From contig PGZJ01000004.1 in NCBI GenBank assembly GCA_002840055.1, positions 175,236 to 239,235 of the forward strand: a stretch of 64,000 nt of DNA, in the 5' to 3' direction. The notes under the pieces were generated by a model that was given only the letters and a program-made list of their open reading frames with translations, did no database searches and was not told the DNA's origin. This document shows positions 33,201-37,753 of this stretch, one piece after another; position 1 is the stretch's first letter; each line of letters opens with the position of its first letter. The position numbers were made by a program, and so were the translations under genes. The stretch comes from Gammaproteobacteria bacterium HGW-Gammaproteobacteria-11 (GTDB lineage Bacteria; Pseudomonadota; Gammaproteobacteria; Pseudomonadales; Pseudomonadaceae).

Positions 33201-33427
33201 ATGGCGGTGTGGATTACCAGGCGATTACCGCCGCGGCTTACTCCGCCTTGCTGCTGACGCCAGACAACACGCTGTTGCGCCTGGGTGAGTTGATCAACCA
33301 GATGGGCGGCTATATGCCAACGCCTGAACAGGATATTGAGGAAGGCGAGGGTGGTCAGAGTCTGAATCTGGATATGCAGGCTTTTTCTGAAAACGGCGGG
33401 GACAAGGAGCAATCGTGGGAAATCTGA
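15284..33427 (+). CDS. tpsA: Giant two-partner-secretion exoprotein (filamentous haemagglutinin / LktA-like adhesin)
   Basis: A 6047-residue predicted surface protein in one uninterrupted frame. A long signal peptide ends near residue 43 (PGWAMA/NDITLY). The TPS secretion domain follows (about 44-340), with NSFGNFRVSEGNTVNLHVPG and FADPHGFVVGSSGVVNVG in the positions where FHA-like proteins have their NPNG/V-G-A repeats. Residues about 700-3650 hold some 40 degenerate Gly/Ala-rich repeats built around TAAVGASVAVN. A cysteine-paired region (about 4060-4430), a helical insert (about 4670-4850), a shorter-period beta-helix (about 4925-5850) and a non-repetitive end follow. All eight cysteines I find are in close pairs. 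No ESPR signal extension and no VENN/pretoxin motif, so it is not a typical CdiA. The ATG at 15284 has GAGG 7 bases upstream; an ATG 7 codons earlier has none. TpsB overlaps the 3' end. Confidence 0.9.
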   Translation: MRTRGLGKKQSVGSTLHGSRQLTRHPLTALMLASGLLPGWAMANDITLYDGSGRVAGPGVTQTTIDVDGNVTDITTATVRGKAGFNSFGNFRVSEGNTVNLHVPGAASHLVNLVHDSRAEINGTLNGLKGGKVGGHILFADPHGFVVGSSGVVNVGSLTVTTPNMATMDELLRVATVDGHVNAEQANAYIDSLAAGQLPSVQAEEDGSNAIVIQGMVNTNGSINLHGASVLIEASAGLQAGTDIAQAVFASTVNTEGLAIGAGVARENGGILITAADQVEISGELAALMADDSGASVAIAANRAVTLSDDALIDTRGHAGEDGGAVIIEAPSLALNDNARIVTAASGAGQAGDITLNALSDLSCSFCDESAEPQTLDELKQGIESQANPWLSANLGKAEIIIGENAELDAGQVDDDSLAGDLNLNAFAINRQLAGYAEASARIEVNGSLTGREINLHADSRAEVARDVLGSLLNTDALKDDIAALKDLNNWGEEETWGNILDTLYEPIAAYENTDSRDAFLETPTNFTELTVLVPGLSAYIAKADSQVVIGSNASLMASADIHLQADAKRTVDSSTWQIPGLGSKIPFGFSAAYGQISGITAVDVLEGASLESGNDLSVLAHSQNTLSVLSAAENSVDGNGSALKTMGLGFGMAMSDTETRAVVEQGVLLDVARDVNVTALTEQSLKNTVSFKASGEGATGGPAIGLSILNSTTRAEFSADLAGARDLNLTAANLVHGQNLSVTVEAGASEPGYLDKLKTKAKEQVADPVTNYLGDAVKGLFGIEPKAPSEDTPATPTDSQFRLASALAISLADHRVEAVLGSADAAPALDLSGDLSVQALQRQSDMHTSAQSKVNASAKRDDGSVDGAAVSLSVAAVYSELDQTTHAIVGDGANVTAARIGVGAQNSQPLNLLGLDRWSSLDEVYANLKLLVEQKQGIVGKLATQYANSTGQADTLGMAGSLSILQNNTDASAWVGDNATLTATALDDDSWTSNPLDILPVIDDDEARQGLLDLSWTWAAPVSVRAENQLEQLAVAGNFDALFGVTSDGGAVGAGVNVQITNNRAVAGIGAGGTVVSEALDVSALQDEMIIGLSPSAGKGASVAGNGSVVVSVVEGTVHASVHSSTDVTADRVNLDAEHRLGVWSAAGALAASENVGIGAGVAVNVVNTDVYALVGDNNLRASDKNSWRPESMAAGLVDASSGNWLVDELSLSAQSSGQSGAFSVAGALARSEEEQQQQDQVAAESGGADKGSQEKAGSLGEVIKTSLTNGLALLTGEVTAAKDKTVEQGEAALDKIGEYWGKLQGIFDGSGGGGDEGSSDPAEGFSLAAAAAGSVNVSAQKNRSHLGNIVLDPRSIDGGSQVNVLSLNQTHQFSGAGAGALTLSGGGDKSEFSAALSGAMAFNQLNNVTEASVVNVTLTDNDLLNVQAASGGDQIALGLGLSVATGGETNVAVALSGSAGVFGNQTRASVVDSVIQQRADNPGSIAVNAYDRSRNLLGGGAFAVSTDKGGSGGGSVVVAVMQNQLEAEWLGSTATDFASLDVKANSASRVLAGALGVAVSTGSESGAGAGSLFVVIMDNQVKARVDKTDNADSSLNGGNVTVSAASVAGLDALDSIFVHDASASGTLLNSGLDLDGTNTTAQIEVESQTNDELFAESDEGFDTDAAEGSSGADTTTRNLFDNGSIAGEAVLGIAGTLAATGGKTAVGGAFGVVYNGSDYAASIANTDIDLSGDLKVAARNETDVLAGAIGAAGAQNISVSGSATALIGRGTVSANLDMTDRTLVADDLVVEALKTGGFYSLAGSISASSNTVAVGGAFSINDMQQGSTALVQGGTYQLSGDATLSAAQQSRIITAALSAAVSASGVGVGAAMTYNRIADTTTAELLQAELTARDLTIAASQPNLGASIWSLAFNLSAGGGSAGVGAGVAVNLIDAERAARITGSTVNLSGDASLTSALDGEIWSIGIDAAGGGTAGVGGSFAFNNISGKDEVVISDSSLVATDSGQSLSLDASAGNGITIASLAGSVTGGGTAAVGLAASVNRIDADRTALINNSTVTDFASVELKSGVEQAIYSIAVAGGGAGTVAVNGATATNILDGTERAAVVGSTLDVGSLDLSTAEGKRTIWSLGLVLNGAGTAAVGAANVNNIILAKRIAEIDDAELTLNGTLSLASGGDALIRSAALGGGGAGTAAVGASVAVNVVDGEETARIKDASVSGATALTVEVTRGEVDIKTLAGNVQGGGTGAGAGAVAISTISQRRQALVENTALTLSAAAPARVEALTTARIDTLALSGAGAGTAAAVFSNTSNNIDAKTYAKVSGSSGSMDNLQIKATDNSQINSLSGGIAGAGVAAVGVATAVNRVANDIEASLTGARNGSGFTLNDLSVQARSDASIQTISVSGGFSGTAAVNGGVATSMLDTNTRALISDGARVVAQNNVAVVAYNRDLIDSYAGVVAGSGNAAVSGILTVNLVQSDTEAAIRGDSTRVTALALGTGVSVDNGLVTNAPNTQFWADEEAFNPVADLQTGSEVVRGVAVRATTLQQAGQMSVSAAVSLVPIGSASVGGVSNTSVLGGSTLATIDQALINQDNAGAATAQQVSVAAHAHSYSFGGVLNAALSLGAAAVAVTADAGVISRDVTAQISGATVTSRGQTRVKAGSTRSASNIVISASGAIVGVAGSASVLVLEGSTQALVDDASQLTVGSLAINADATNYLSASANTASGGAVGAGAGVGVGYNNSTVRAWLGGQPGSAEGRTRVTTAGAVSVEAASVTEAQALSVSISGGGTAAAGSVNVLIIENVTEAGVGVTDIGSSGNRAASLKVDAYDRLDVTSAAGSAAAGGVSLGASANVLVANNATRAMLLDSQAWVSGAVDVNALRESDVELYTVTGGVGGSAALGGSIGMIMLGSGSTQVDDSDAMDELNSGNNGTLSMVDGFTARETAETEYQTMELDQDTGEYRQVTRSNSADTDWLNQQGQIGSSADRLQAGDTYKHETLARVSNSQINTLGHFNINAEDRIYNRNLSGSAQASGTAAVGAAVSFTLSNARVAAELNGGSSQSALLDISGLARTLDGHDDAVEVEAYTGAAGFGVGLGAALAIGQMRNDISSSVSGAHSSTGAINLNASDLLDLDIDALGASAGAAAVGIVVATGARDSNVEVLVADDAALYASAINLTARGEGGIDVYGLAAAGGLFGAGTGVASVALESTRVEVLVGDDVILDGRTGGVSLSASVLPQLNAYALGASVAGGVAVGASYARAQTANTVTASLGDRADVRGTGGLRLKAELEYNRVGSEIDPDQANVRAESIAGSGGLFLSANATIAEAFNTASVSALTGTHLKLPSGRIEILADGRSHQYADALGVAVGGLAVGASVAKAESDSTTLARLGNFTNDRDGAALISDLLVNANAEDINQAKSVAGSGGVIAGNASVASTRTEGSATAQIGDSVQIAMRNLSLTAEYRAIYGTHANSVNAALAGASGAGGVNRVFANSLASIGQNSQLAAAQDLVVTANNNIFSRHLGEAASGAGGGVISGQAVYSDTLINSTAHVDVGNNVELLAGLNAADYSSRLLLRAFTRMQVTESVTLSTGGAIAGGGVRVDSEANLNNTVTIGTNSYLFSSGSLGAGTYSQAGMSLEALASTWGAAGVADARVDGDLNSNQLLSVGSNTLMEALGNITLTAGDDPEGLWQNTLQLNSVAHSSVRGIIAVPTVGADAHINNQANTVLASGSQALAARNVRAGSYYGLVSALADGEARGYQLGFIPVTSRNSNANISRNITATLNGTLLAGRYHELLIHIAANGTITQSAGLPVSAVRITNFNPRQFLDTFTDMDEVTRGVIEGTISGSNVGAIELGDMLAAGGTVTINADSLFGNGTLTANGGPRIEVINQSANYLLVGNALIPDQPGGRVFFTGAAARSQFNGQVNEVAADRRAEIRIDNSFGGNVGNVSYGPAIFLVGDILNQGGLIHISNAKGSLGQFGLTYGQQVLVEIPNGSMTVFQPNDYWSINSNPFSEWRSFAGVTGSANVALEYIASSVFGGGNSATLTGTMVYRGSFDSDSSGSSVVLFGGCLPASIGSALNCSETTARSFNGGAFQFRGIDNASSWMPIINYRALYKSAVNYEQGSIGSGGDGRRVVGGQVGIQARYIDINGTITSGMATNRSVTISADLDTWISQHGCSNGLCVEAVDIPTHLLTATSGQPIGAKYDFVNQRIQLDDVNASGGGFIYMRGGIISTNPAGRIEVNNGFGEVVIDNRSAQQLQLGDIDTGVGSVGIVQIVDTFKTTTGGQHLSTWYVHDQNNGLSVYDNRNGANSVLNAYRISSSMASSTSYNPLANLRFEWYQQATLSRVVNRDGDNFSVSNWVWNDVALNDPWFVSSGQVVTRAVDNVYEQTISGSLGSYYNQGVNYHGCEGGLGSSCNWGFTASGQYPEGHGRAGEYYAQWVYRMPQSASLRIDHSVKADNPFQIAFVGNSAGLIDAKTNNNLIIGGRLNNPGGLTRLTAAENIINGSDGSSFSRELQMTAGGFIGQDGRAVVAGLAGNGILQASSGAAGINLDLTSSALVRSINAGNGLGDVVVRVNGDLGAIAGLSSGTAHVLGRNLDLYATGGIGSDSTALRVIAREQATAAGGSTHGNLDAFAVRDVFINEIEGDAWVGQIVSETGDVSLRVENGSLYDAGQRLASDTLDETQRQQIWEKLKLTSEFGAEDNIQQGTVKPFEDQVVSQYREYWRLRELGSLQGDSFVLDADSLDFYRPLAELQAGHAGLSDTEVQAFAAERYNGHALFFEGVFGDNWAQQLDFQAPRSDFSYTASAAQIEALTRDAIWTEGELRYAIDSTALGSASSTPVGAADPNVSGRHVTLITGQNIGRLADSLLIDFAALRAGNLTPQEAAALAIANAPGDVELNRDEQGQLVSLLVNRTQPFYVAASERFDASSGGALYLQSAGDLNIGTVNSGGNARLAAASSILAANGAGSLIVGGDLTLQAGTGNLGTPDTDEMLSLDVAGRLLSASAGQHIGLRWLGDDFRIGRVFAVGDLRLDAPNGSLLGQFEGLAVTGQSIQLNARDAILGLDGAALVIDQSSADGELAATAGGDIRLSDTGALRAGVVSAGGSLYLNAQSTLSGRDLQAVGDLQLNSPEAIDLQRVSAGGNLLVSSLDTLRLREQALAGGNATWLGASLSMDADSLIQAGGLLAISTDGDMSLGQLYRTGLAEGNLFNLQAGGRIEGNGDGQVNLRAERTGSAIMLAESGIGSAARALLVDMPELTRTETRQGDIYLRNLSALSGTLMRAESGNIVLGNAGQSLQLGQLQALGNIRYQGGDLRVDQLDAGGWLNTDVSGDMHLGQAEVGEWAELHGSSTDAQLGWGDLNVGQALQVSGPGNWYGDRASAGQDVQFDVGSTDLGLLESRTGDLLLNASGNFAAAQLLSPQGLIQLQAGSVDVGQAEAAETLSVHSFSDLTLFSGHSGEDLTLTTEPGSFGSIRFGLLADPDAEGVLQPAHLYSDANILVQTDGDIFGGNAEAVGEVRMIGRNLFFGRAESLAGDVYLQAIGDAAQGHGNIIGLLVEAHRDVAILANGDLVMPTVRFGGSYSLKAGRDLTVGVGQDLDINGTAEAGRDLTFVVGGTVDLLGATAGRHLSIRSGRAINIDQDILAGGDILLEAADGDIRVGGNVLSTAIPYQGEVLNGSVQLLASGDISATDVGAAAGSILADGLSLDFANLQAADDVDLLARGSIRVGDSLSGGDQTWLADEDIGFNRLLAEGQALLDSLLDTRGHRAQADQGLEINAGWRDGVASPATIELQEAQAPTMQLRAGQTIRLWDASIGESADLQAQDIELYGRHSGSGLLNLRVTGLNNTGGAGDRFLTRLDATHVVVSDLDTVYTEFDTTALLVDFENATNVDYLFLTTPQAVVTVDNLSPGYRAEANVQVYEMDQTFWLYQNTLETYTNGYVLHRDFSHQIRVPNFAEGHQDGGVDYQAITAAAYSALLLTPDNTLLRLGELINQMGGYMPTPEQDIEEGEGGQSLNLDMQAFSENGGDKEQSWEI
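17370..26310 (+). repeat. About 40 degenerate 70-75-residue repeats within tpsA
   Basis: Protein-level repeats, not exact DNA repeats. Each unit has a Gly-rich turn, a strand of the form (T/S)AAVG-A/G-x-A/V-x-V/A-N, a short polar loop and a strand ending T-x-A-x-I/V, e.g. TAAVGASVAVN, SAGVGAGVAVNLID, TAAVGLAASVNRID, TAAVNGGVATSMLD. I counted about 40 by eye. They probably stack as a long beta-solenoid stalk. Confidence 0.7.
30060..32850 (+). repeat. Short-period beta-helix repeats within tpsA
   Basis: Repeats of about 20 residues of the type AGGNLLVSSLDTLRL / AGGDIRLSDTGAL, the classic haemagglutinin beta-helix pattern. They differ in length and composition from the longer repeats in the central part of the protein, so the exoprotein has at least two distinct solenoid segments. 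Confidence 0.65.
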
Positions 33428-35073
33428 CAGGGAGCAAGTTGGCCAGATTCAGTGCAGTTGGGGTTGTTGGTCTGGGGTCAGTATTCCTCACCGGTGGGCT
33501 GGCAGCGCAGGTGTTGTCACCCGGTCTGATTGATCCGAGCCTGCTGCGTGAACAGATAGAGCGTCCGCAGCAGCAGCAACTGATCGAGGAGCGGGCACGG
33601 CGAATAGAGATTCCGGCCTTGCAGGGTGAACAGGTTGAAGCCGGTGATGCCCTGCCCGATGACAGTCCGCCCTTTGTGCTGGATGAAATCAGTTTCAATG
33701 CCTCGGTGTTTCTTACAGAGGCGGAGTTGCAGGCGCTGGCGACCGCGTATGTGGGGCGTCAGATCACCTTTGCCGACCTGAATCAATTGGTCCGTGAGAT
33801 CAACCAGCGCTACAGCGAACTGGGTCAGTTGACTGCCCGCGCGGTGATCCCGCCGCAGTCACTGGAAAATCGCAGCCTGCGCGTGGTGCTGGTTGAGGCC
33901 AAGGTGGACTCGGTCAACCTGGTGGGTGACACGCAGCATGTCAAAGAATCCTTCTATCGTGAGCGCTTGACGGTAGAGGGCGGTGAGGTGCTGGACAGCC
34001 CCATGCTGATCGACAACATCCGCCGTTTCAACGCCACCACGCCCGGGCCGCAAGTGAGTGCGGGCCTGGCCCCCGGTGAGCGTTTTGGCACTACGCGGGT
34101 CGACCTGGAAACCTTCGAGCCGGATCGTCTTGCCTGGTCACTGTTTGCCAATAATTACGGTAGTGAAGGCACTGGCCGTGAGCAACTGGGCGCCACGCTG
34201 AACTGGTTTTCGCCCACCGGCGTGGCCGATAACCTCGGGCTGGTGCTGGTCGGTACTTCAGGCACCCAGTATTACAGCCTGCGCTACTCCAGGCCGGTAA
34301 CCCGTAATAATGCGGTGGTCTGGTTTGAGGCCGGGCGCAACAGCCTGGAGATCGAGAGCGGTCCGCTGGCCGACCTGAATGTCGAGGGCGAGTCCAGCAG
34401 CTATGCCCTGGGTTTTGATCAACCCTGGTGGTTGTCAGACCAATGGTTGTTGCTCGGTGGTATCGGCTACAGCATGCAGACCTCGGAAAATACCATTGAG
34501 GGCCTGGCCCTGAGCGAACTGGACATCCAGGAGCTGACCCTCAAGGGCCAGTTCGAATACCGCGCCCAGCCTTGGTATGTCCGTTACGATCAGCGTCTGC
34601 GGCAGTCATCGGTAGATAACAAGGTCACCGGGGATGGCGGCAATTTTACCCTCCTCAATGGTGATCTTTACGCCATGCGCGCGTTGGGTCAGCGTTATGA
34701 ACTCAGCGGCAGGATGGGTTGGCAGTATGCGACCAAACAGGATGAGCTGCCCTCGGCCCTGCTCAAGCAGTTTGGCGGTATCAGCAGCATGCGTGGTTAC
34801 GATCCCGGCATCATTGCGTCACCCTGGGGCGTCAACTTCAGTGTTGAGGGTTTATGGCGTTATAGTGAGCGCTGGCAGCCCTTTGTGTTTCTGGACTATG
34901 GTCGCGCGATGGAGCTGGGTGACGAGGATGTTGACCTTGCCAGTGCCGGCCTGGGCCTGAACATGCGCTGGGGCGATCGCTTTTCCGCCAGCCTGGTGGC
35001 TGCTGGAACCATGAAGGATGTCGTGCCTGATCAGGACAAGTCCCAGGTCATGCTGCAAATAGTCATTCGTTGA
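33415..35073 (+). CDS. tpsB: TpsB transporter (ShlB/FhaC/HecB family)
   Basis: A 552-residue outer-membrane transporter of the Omp85 superfamily. The signal peptide ends near residue 31 (GGLAA), followed by a Gln/Arg-rich plug-helix region (EQIERPQQQQLIEERARR), POTRA 1 (about 87-163, with TARAVIPPQSLENRSLRVVL), POTRA 2 (about 165-235) and a beta-barrel to the C terminus. SSMRGYDPG at about residue 457-465 is the VRGY motif of the channel loop. The GTG start overlaps the end of tpsA by 13 bases and has AAGGAG 5 bases upstream, so the pair is translationally coupled. It should export the adjacent TpsA. Confidence 0.93.
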   Translation: MGNLTGSKLARFSAVGVVGLGSVFLTGGLAAQVLSPGLIDPSLLREQIERPQQQQLIEERARRIEIPALQGEQVEAGDALPDDSPPFVLDEISFNASVFLTEAELQALATAYVGRQITFADLNQLVREINQRYSELGQLTARAVIPPQSLENRSLRVVLVEAKVDSVNLVGDTQHVKESFYRERLTVEGGEVLDSPMLIDNIRRFNATTPGPQVSAGLAPGERFGTTRVDLETFEPDRLAWSLFANNYGSEGTGREQLGATLNWFSPTGVADNLGLVLVGTSGTQYYSLRYSRPVTRNNAVVWFEAGRNSLEIESGPLADLNVEGESSSYALGFDQPWWLSDQWLLLGGIGYSMQTSENTIEGLALSELDIQELTLKGQFEYRAQPWYVRYDQRLRQSSVDNKVTGDGGNFTLLNGDLYAMRALGQRYELSGRMGWQYATKQDELPSALLKQFGGISSMRGYDPGIIASPWGVNFSVEGLWRYSERWQPFVFLDYGRAMELGDEDVDLASAGLGLNMRWGDRFSASLVAAGTMKDVVPDQDKSQVMLQIVIR

Positions 35074-35101
35074 AAAACATTAAAAAGACGGGGAAAGAAG
35101 G

Positions 35102-35842
35102 ATGTCAACACTGCTTTTATACAAGGAAATCAAGGCGCTCAACCGTGATCAGCACAAGTCCTTGAAGCTGAAAACCACCGGCGATTGTCAGTTTGCGGCA
35201 GACACCCATATTGTTCCTCTGGCGGGCCTTGAGTTCTTCCAGGCGGCGCGTAGCTATCCCGTGGTTTTCATCGGTGAAGGTGAGACCGTCAGTCCGATTG
35301 CCCTGCTGGGTCTGCGTGAAGGACTCAACAGTTTCATCAGCGATGAGGGTCAGTGGCGCAACAATACCTATGTACCGGCCTTTATCCGTCGCTATCCCTT
35401 TGTCCTGGCGCAGGGCGAAGACGAGCAATTCACCGTCTGTTTTGATGAGGCCTACGCAGGCTGGAACGAGTCCGAGGGACGCGAGTTGTTCTCCGAGCAG
35501 GGCGAAAACAGTGATTACCTGAACGAGATGATCACCTTTCTGCAGAACTTTACCGCCGAAATGCAGCGCACGCGCAACTTTGTAGCCCAGTTGCAGGCCC
35601 TCAAGCTGCTGGCACCGCGCACCCTGAAACTGACCCACGTCAGCGGTGAAAGCTTTATGCTCAAGGACTTTCAGGCGGTGGACGAGGAGGCGTTTCTCAA
35701 GCTGGGTGATGAGGACGTGCTGGCGCTGCACAAGGCCGGTTTCCTCGGCTGGATTTATGCCCACCTGATGTCACTGGGTAATGCCAACCATCTGTTTGAA
35801 CACTACCTCGACGTCAAACAGCGTGCCGCCAAGGCGCACTGA
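35102..35842 (+). CDS. SapC-family protein
   Basis: A 246-residue cytosolic-looking protein with no signal peptide or TM segment. The conserved SapC pattern is visible: HIVPLAGLEFFQAARSYPVVF, ETVSPIALLGLREGLN, YVPAFIRRYPFVLA, and a C-terminal HKAGFLGWIYAHLMSLGN. SapC was named from the Campylobacter S-layer protein secretion region; its biochemical role is not known. It lies 28 bp after tpsB on the same strand and before a strong hairpin, so it is the third gene of the tpsAB operon. Confidence 0.85.
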   Translation: MSTLLLYKEIKALNRDQHKSLKLKTTGDCQFAADTHIVPLAGLEFFQAARSYPVVFIGEGETVSPIALLGLREGLNSFISDEGQWRNNTYVPAFIRRYPFVLAQGEDEQFTVCFDEAYAGWNESEGRELFSEQGENSDYLNEMITFLQNFTAEMQRTRNFVAQLQALKLLAPRTLKLTHVSGESFMLKDFQAVDEEAFLKLGDEDVLALHKAGFLGWIYAHLMSLGNANHLFEHYLDVKQRAAKAH

Positions 35843-35871
35843 ATCAACCAATAGCCTATAGCTAGTGCTAG

Positions 35872-35916
35872 CTAGCGAGCCGCTGAAAACGCAGGTAGCT
35901 TTCAGTGGTTCGCTAG
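35872..35916. terminator. Bidirectional hairpin between sapC and the diguanylate cyclase
   Basis: Inverted repeat of 17 bases (CTAGCGAGCCGCTGAAA against TTTCAGTGGTTCGCTAG, 15 of 17 pairing) with an 11-base loop. The right arm covers the stop codon of the convergent diguanylate cyclase gene. In each direction the stem has A or T residues at its base of the loop but no long T-tail, so termination is probable rather than certain. Confidence 0.55.
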
Positions 35917-36839
35917 GCGCAGGTGCGGTTTCTGCCATTACGCTTGGCCTGATACATCAGCTTGTCACAGCGCTCCAGCAGCTCACGTCGGCTTTCTGGC
36001 TGGCGATAGGTGGCAACGCCAATACTGGCCGTGACCGGCAGAGAAACGCCGTCAATCTCAAACTGCATTTGCTCAATAGCCAGGCGAATGCGCTCGGCTA
36101 CCAGCGTGGCAGGACTGTGCTCGGTATTGCCAAGCACAATGACAAATTCCTCCCCACCCAGTCTAAATACACCGTCCACTTCACGCAGACACTGACTGAT
36201 GCAATTAACCGTGGCCATCAGCACTTCATCGCCATAGGCGTGCCCAAAGCGGTCGTTGATCGATTTGAAGTGATCAATGTCCAGCAGCAATATCGAGAGT
36301 GCTTGATTGTGACGTGTGGCCAGTCTGATCTCGCGCTCCAGGGTTTGCTCCAACGCCATGCGATTACCAATACCGGTCAGACTGTCGGAGTGAGCAGAGT
36401 AGACCGCCTCACGGAACAACAGGGCGTTGCGCAGAGGATAAAGCAGGGTGCCGAGCAACGATTCAAGACCAGCCAGCTGTGCCTCGGAAAAGCGCCGTGT
36501 GCGGGTGAACTGGATTTCGCCCAGATAATCGCCCTCATGGGTCATGCGATAACTGCAGCGATGCAGGCTGAGTTGGCCGATGCGCAACTGGATCTTCTGT
36601 GCTTCGTTGCGATACTCAAGCGAATCCAGCCCGAGAAAGCGGTTCAACTGGCGGAAAAACATTTCCAGCACCTGCTCCAGTTCCAGGGTGGTTTGCAGTT
36701 GCATGACCAGTTGTTGCTGCACGGCATGCAGGCTTGGGGCCGTCGCAGGCCGTTCCGGCAAGGCAGCAGTTTTGCTCGCCTGGCTCAGTTTGAGCCTGGC
36801 GGAATCGAAATCGATGGTGTTGCCCTGGGTTAACGTCAT
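35913..36839 (-). CDS. Diguanylate cyclase (GAF-like + GGEEF)
   Basis: A 308-residue soluble protein. The N-terminal ~140 residues look like a divergent GAF-type sensor (QTTLELEQVLEMFFRQLNRFLG). The GGDEF domain runs from about 145 to the end, with LLLDIDHFKSINDRFGHAYGD and the active-site GGEEF, so it should make c-di-GMP. An REVD motif lies five residues before GGEEF, the position of the inhibitory RxxD I-site. The ATG at 36839 has AGGA upstream; a TTG two codons earlier is less likely. Being convergent with the adhesin operon, it could influence surface adhesion, but that is only inference. Confidence 0.87.
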   Translation of the reverse strand: MTLTQGNTIDFDSARLKLSQASKTAALPERPATAPSLHAVQQQLVMQLQTTLELEQVLEMFFRQLNRFLGLDSLEYRNEAQKIQLRIGQLSLHRCSYRMTHEGDYLGEIQFTRTRRFSEAQLAGLESLLGTLLYPLRNALLFREAVYSAHSDSLTGIGNRMALEQTLEREIRLATRHNQALSILLLDIDHFKSINDRFGHAYGDEVLMATVNCISQCLREVDGVFRLGGEEFVIVLGNTEHSPATLVAERIRLAIEQMQFEIDGVSLPVTASIGVATYRQPESRRELLERCDKLMYQAKRNGRNRTCA

Positions 36840-37012
36840 GATCAATCCTGCACAGCATTATGATTGATCAGTTCAAAGCAGAATTCGTGCCATCAATTAA
36901 AAGACCTTAAAAATCATAATGATGGCTATTTTTTTCAGGTTTATTTAACAAAAGCGGCAGAACTTTGCCGCCCTTGCGGGGCTTCAAGCTTTGCCCGTGT
37001 CAGAAAACCGTC

Positions 37013-37753
37013 TTACTGGGCATCAAGCGCCTGACCATTGGTACCTTTACTGTCAGGCCCAAGCAGATAGAGAAAGGCTGGCATGATGTCGGCAGGCTCC
37101 GGGTTGGTTTCCGGCGGCTCTCCCGGGTAGGCGGCAGCACGCATGGCGGTGCGGGTGGCACCGGGATTCAGGCTGTTGACGCGAATCGCGCTGGTACCGT
37201 CCTGTTCGTCTGCCAGCACCTGCATCAGGCCCTCAACGGCAAACTTGCTGACCGCATAGGGCCCCCAGTAGGCACGGCCCTTGCGCCCGACACTGGAGGA
37301 CAGCAGCACCACCGAGGCGTCAGTGGCGGCGCGCAGCAGTGGCATCATTGCCTTGGTCAGCAGGAAGGGCGCGTTGACGTTGACCTGCATGACCTGCAGC
37401 CAGCTTTCCGCCTTGACCTGATCAAGCAGGGTCCGCGGACCCAGCACGGCAGCGTTGTGGACCAGGCCGTCAAGTTTGCCAAAGGTCTCGAACAATTGCT
37501 CGGCGAGGTCGTTGTAATCCTTCTCCAGAGCCGTTTCCAGGTTCAGCGGACAGAGTGCCGGTTGCGGGTAGCCGGCGGCTTCGATCTCATCATAAACCGC
37601 TTCCAGTTTGCCGGGGGTCTTGCCGATCAGCACCACAGTGGCACCGTGGGCTGCGCAGCTGAGCGCACAGGCACGGCCAATGCCATCACCGGCGCCGGTA
37701 ATCAGAATGACCCGGTCCTTGAGCAGATCCTGGGGGGCGTTGTAATCAAACAT
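37013..37753 (-). CDS. yciK: YciK-family short-chain oxidoreductase
   Basis: A 246-residue SDR enzyme. The cofactor motif is TGAGDGIGRA, with NAAVLGP after the fourth strand, the catalytic Ser in VVLLSSSVGRKG and Tyr/Lys in YWGPYAVSKFA. YciK is an NADP(H)-dependent SDR with no firm physiological substrate. The frame extends upstream into mupP, but the ATG at 37753 fits SDR N termini ([15 protein letters not shown]) and overlaps the mupP end by 8 bases. Last gene of the mtaD-ubiG-mupP-yciK operon. Confidence 0.88.
   Translation of the reverse strand: MFDYNAPQDLLKDRVILITGAGDGIGRACALSCAAHGATVVLIGKTPGKLEAVYDEIEAAGYPQPALCPLNLETALEKDYNDLAEQLFETFGKLDGLVHNAAVLGPRTLLDQVKAESWLQVMQVNVNAPFLLTKAMMPLLRAATDASVVLLSSSVGRKGRAYWGPYAVSKFAVEGLMQVLADEQDGTSAIRVNSLNPGATRTAMRAAAYPGEPPETNPEPADIMPAFLYLLGPDSKGTNGQALDAQ

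Noticed and set aside
15284-33427. Contact-dependent inhibition toxin (CdiA)
   Set aside because: No VENN or pretoxin motif, no variable toxin end, and no small immunity gene after tpsA; tpsB and sapC follow instead.
15284-33427. RTX or type I secreted LapA-like adhesin
   Set aside because: No GGxGxD nonapeptide repeats and no ABC/HlyD genes; an N-terminal TPS domain and TpsB are present.
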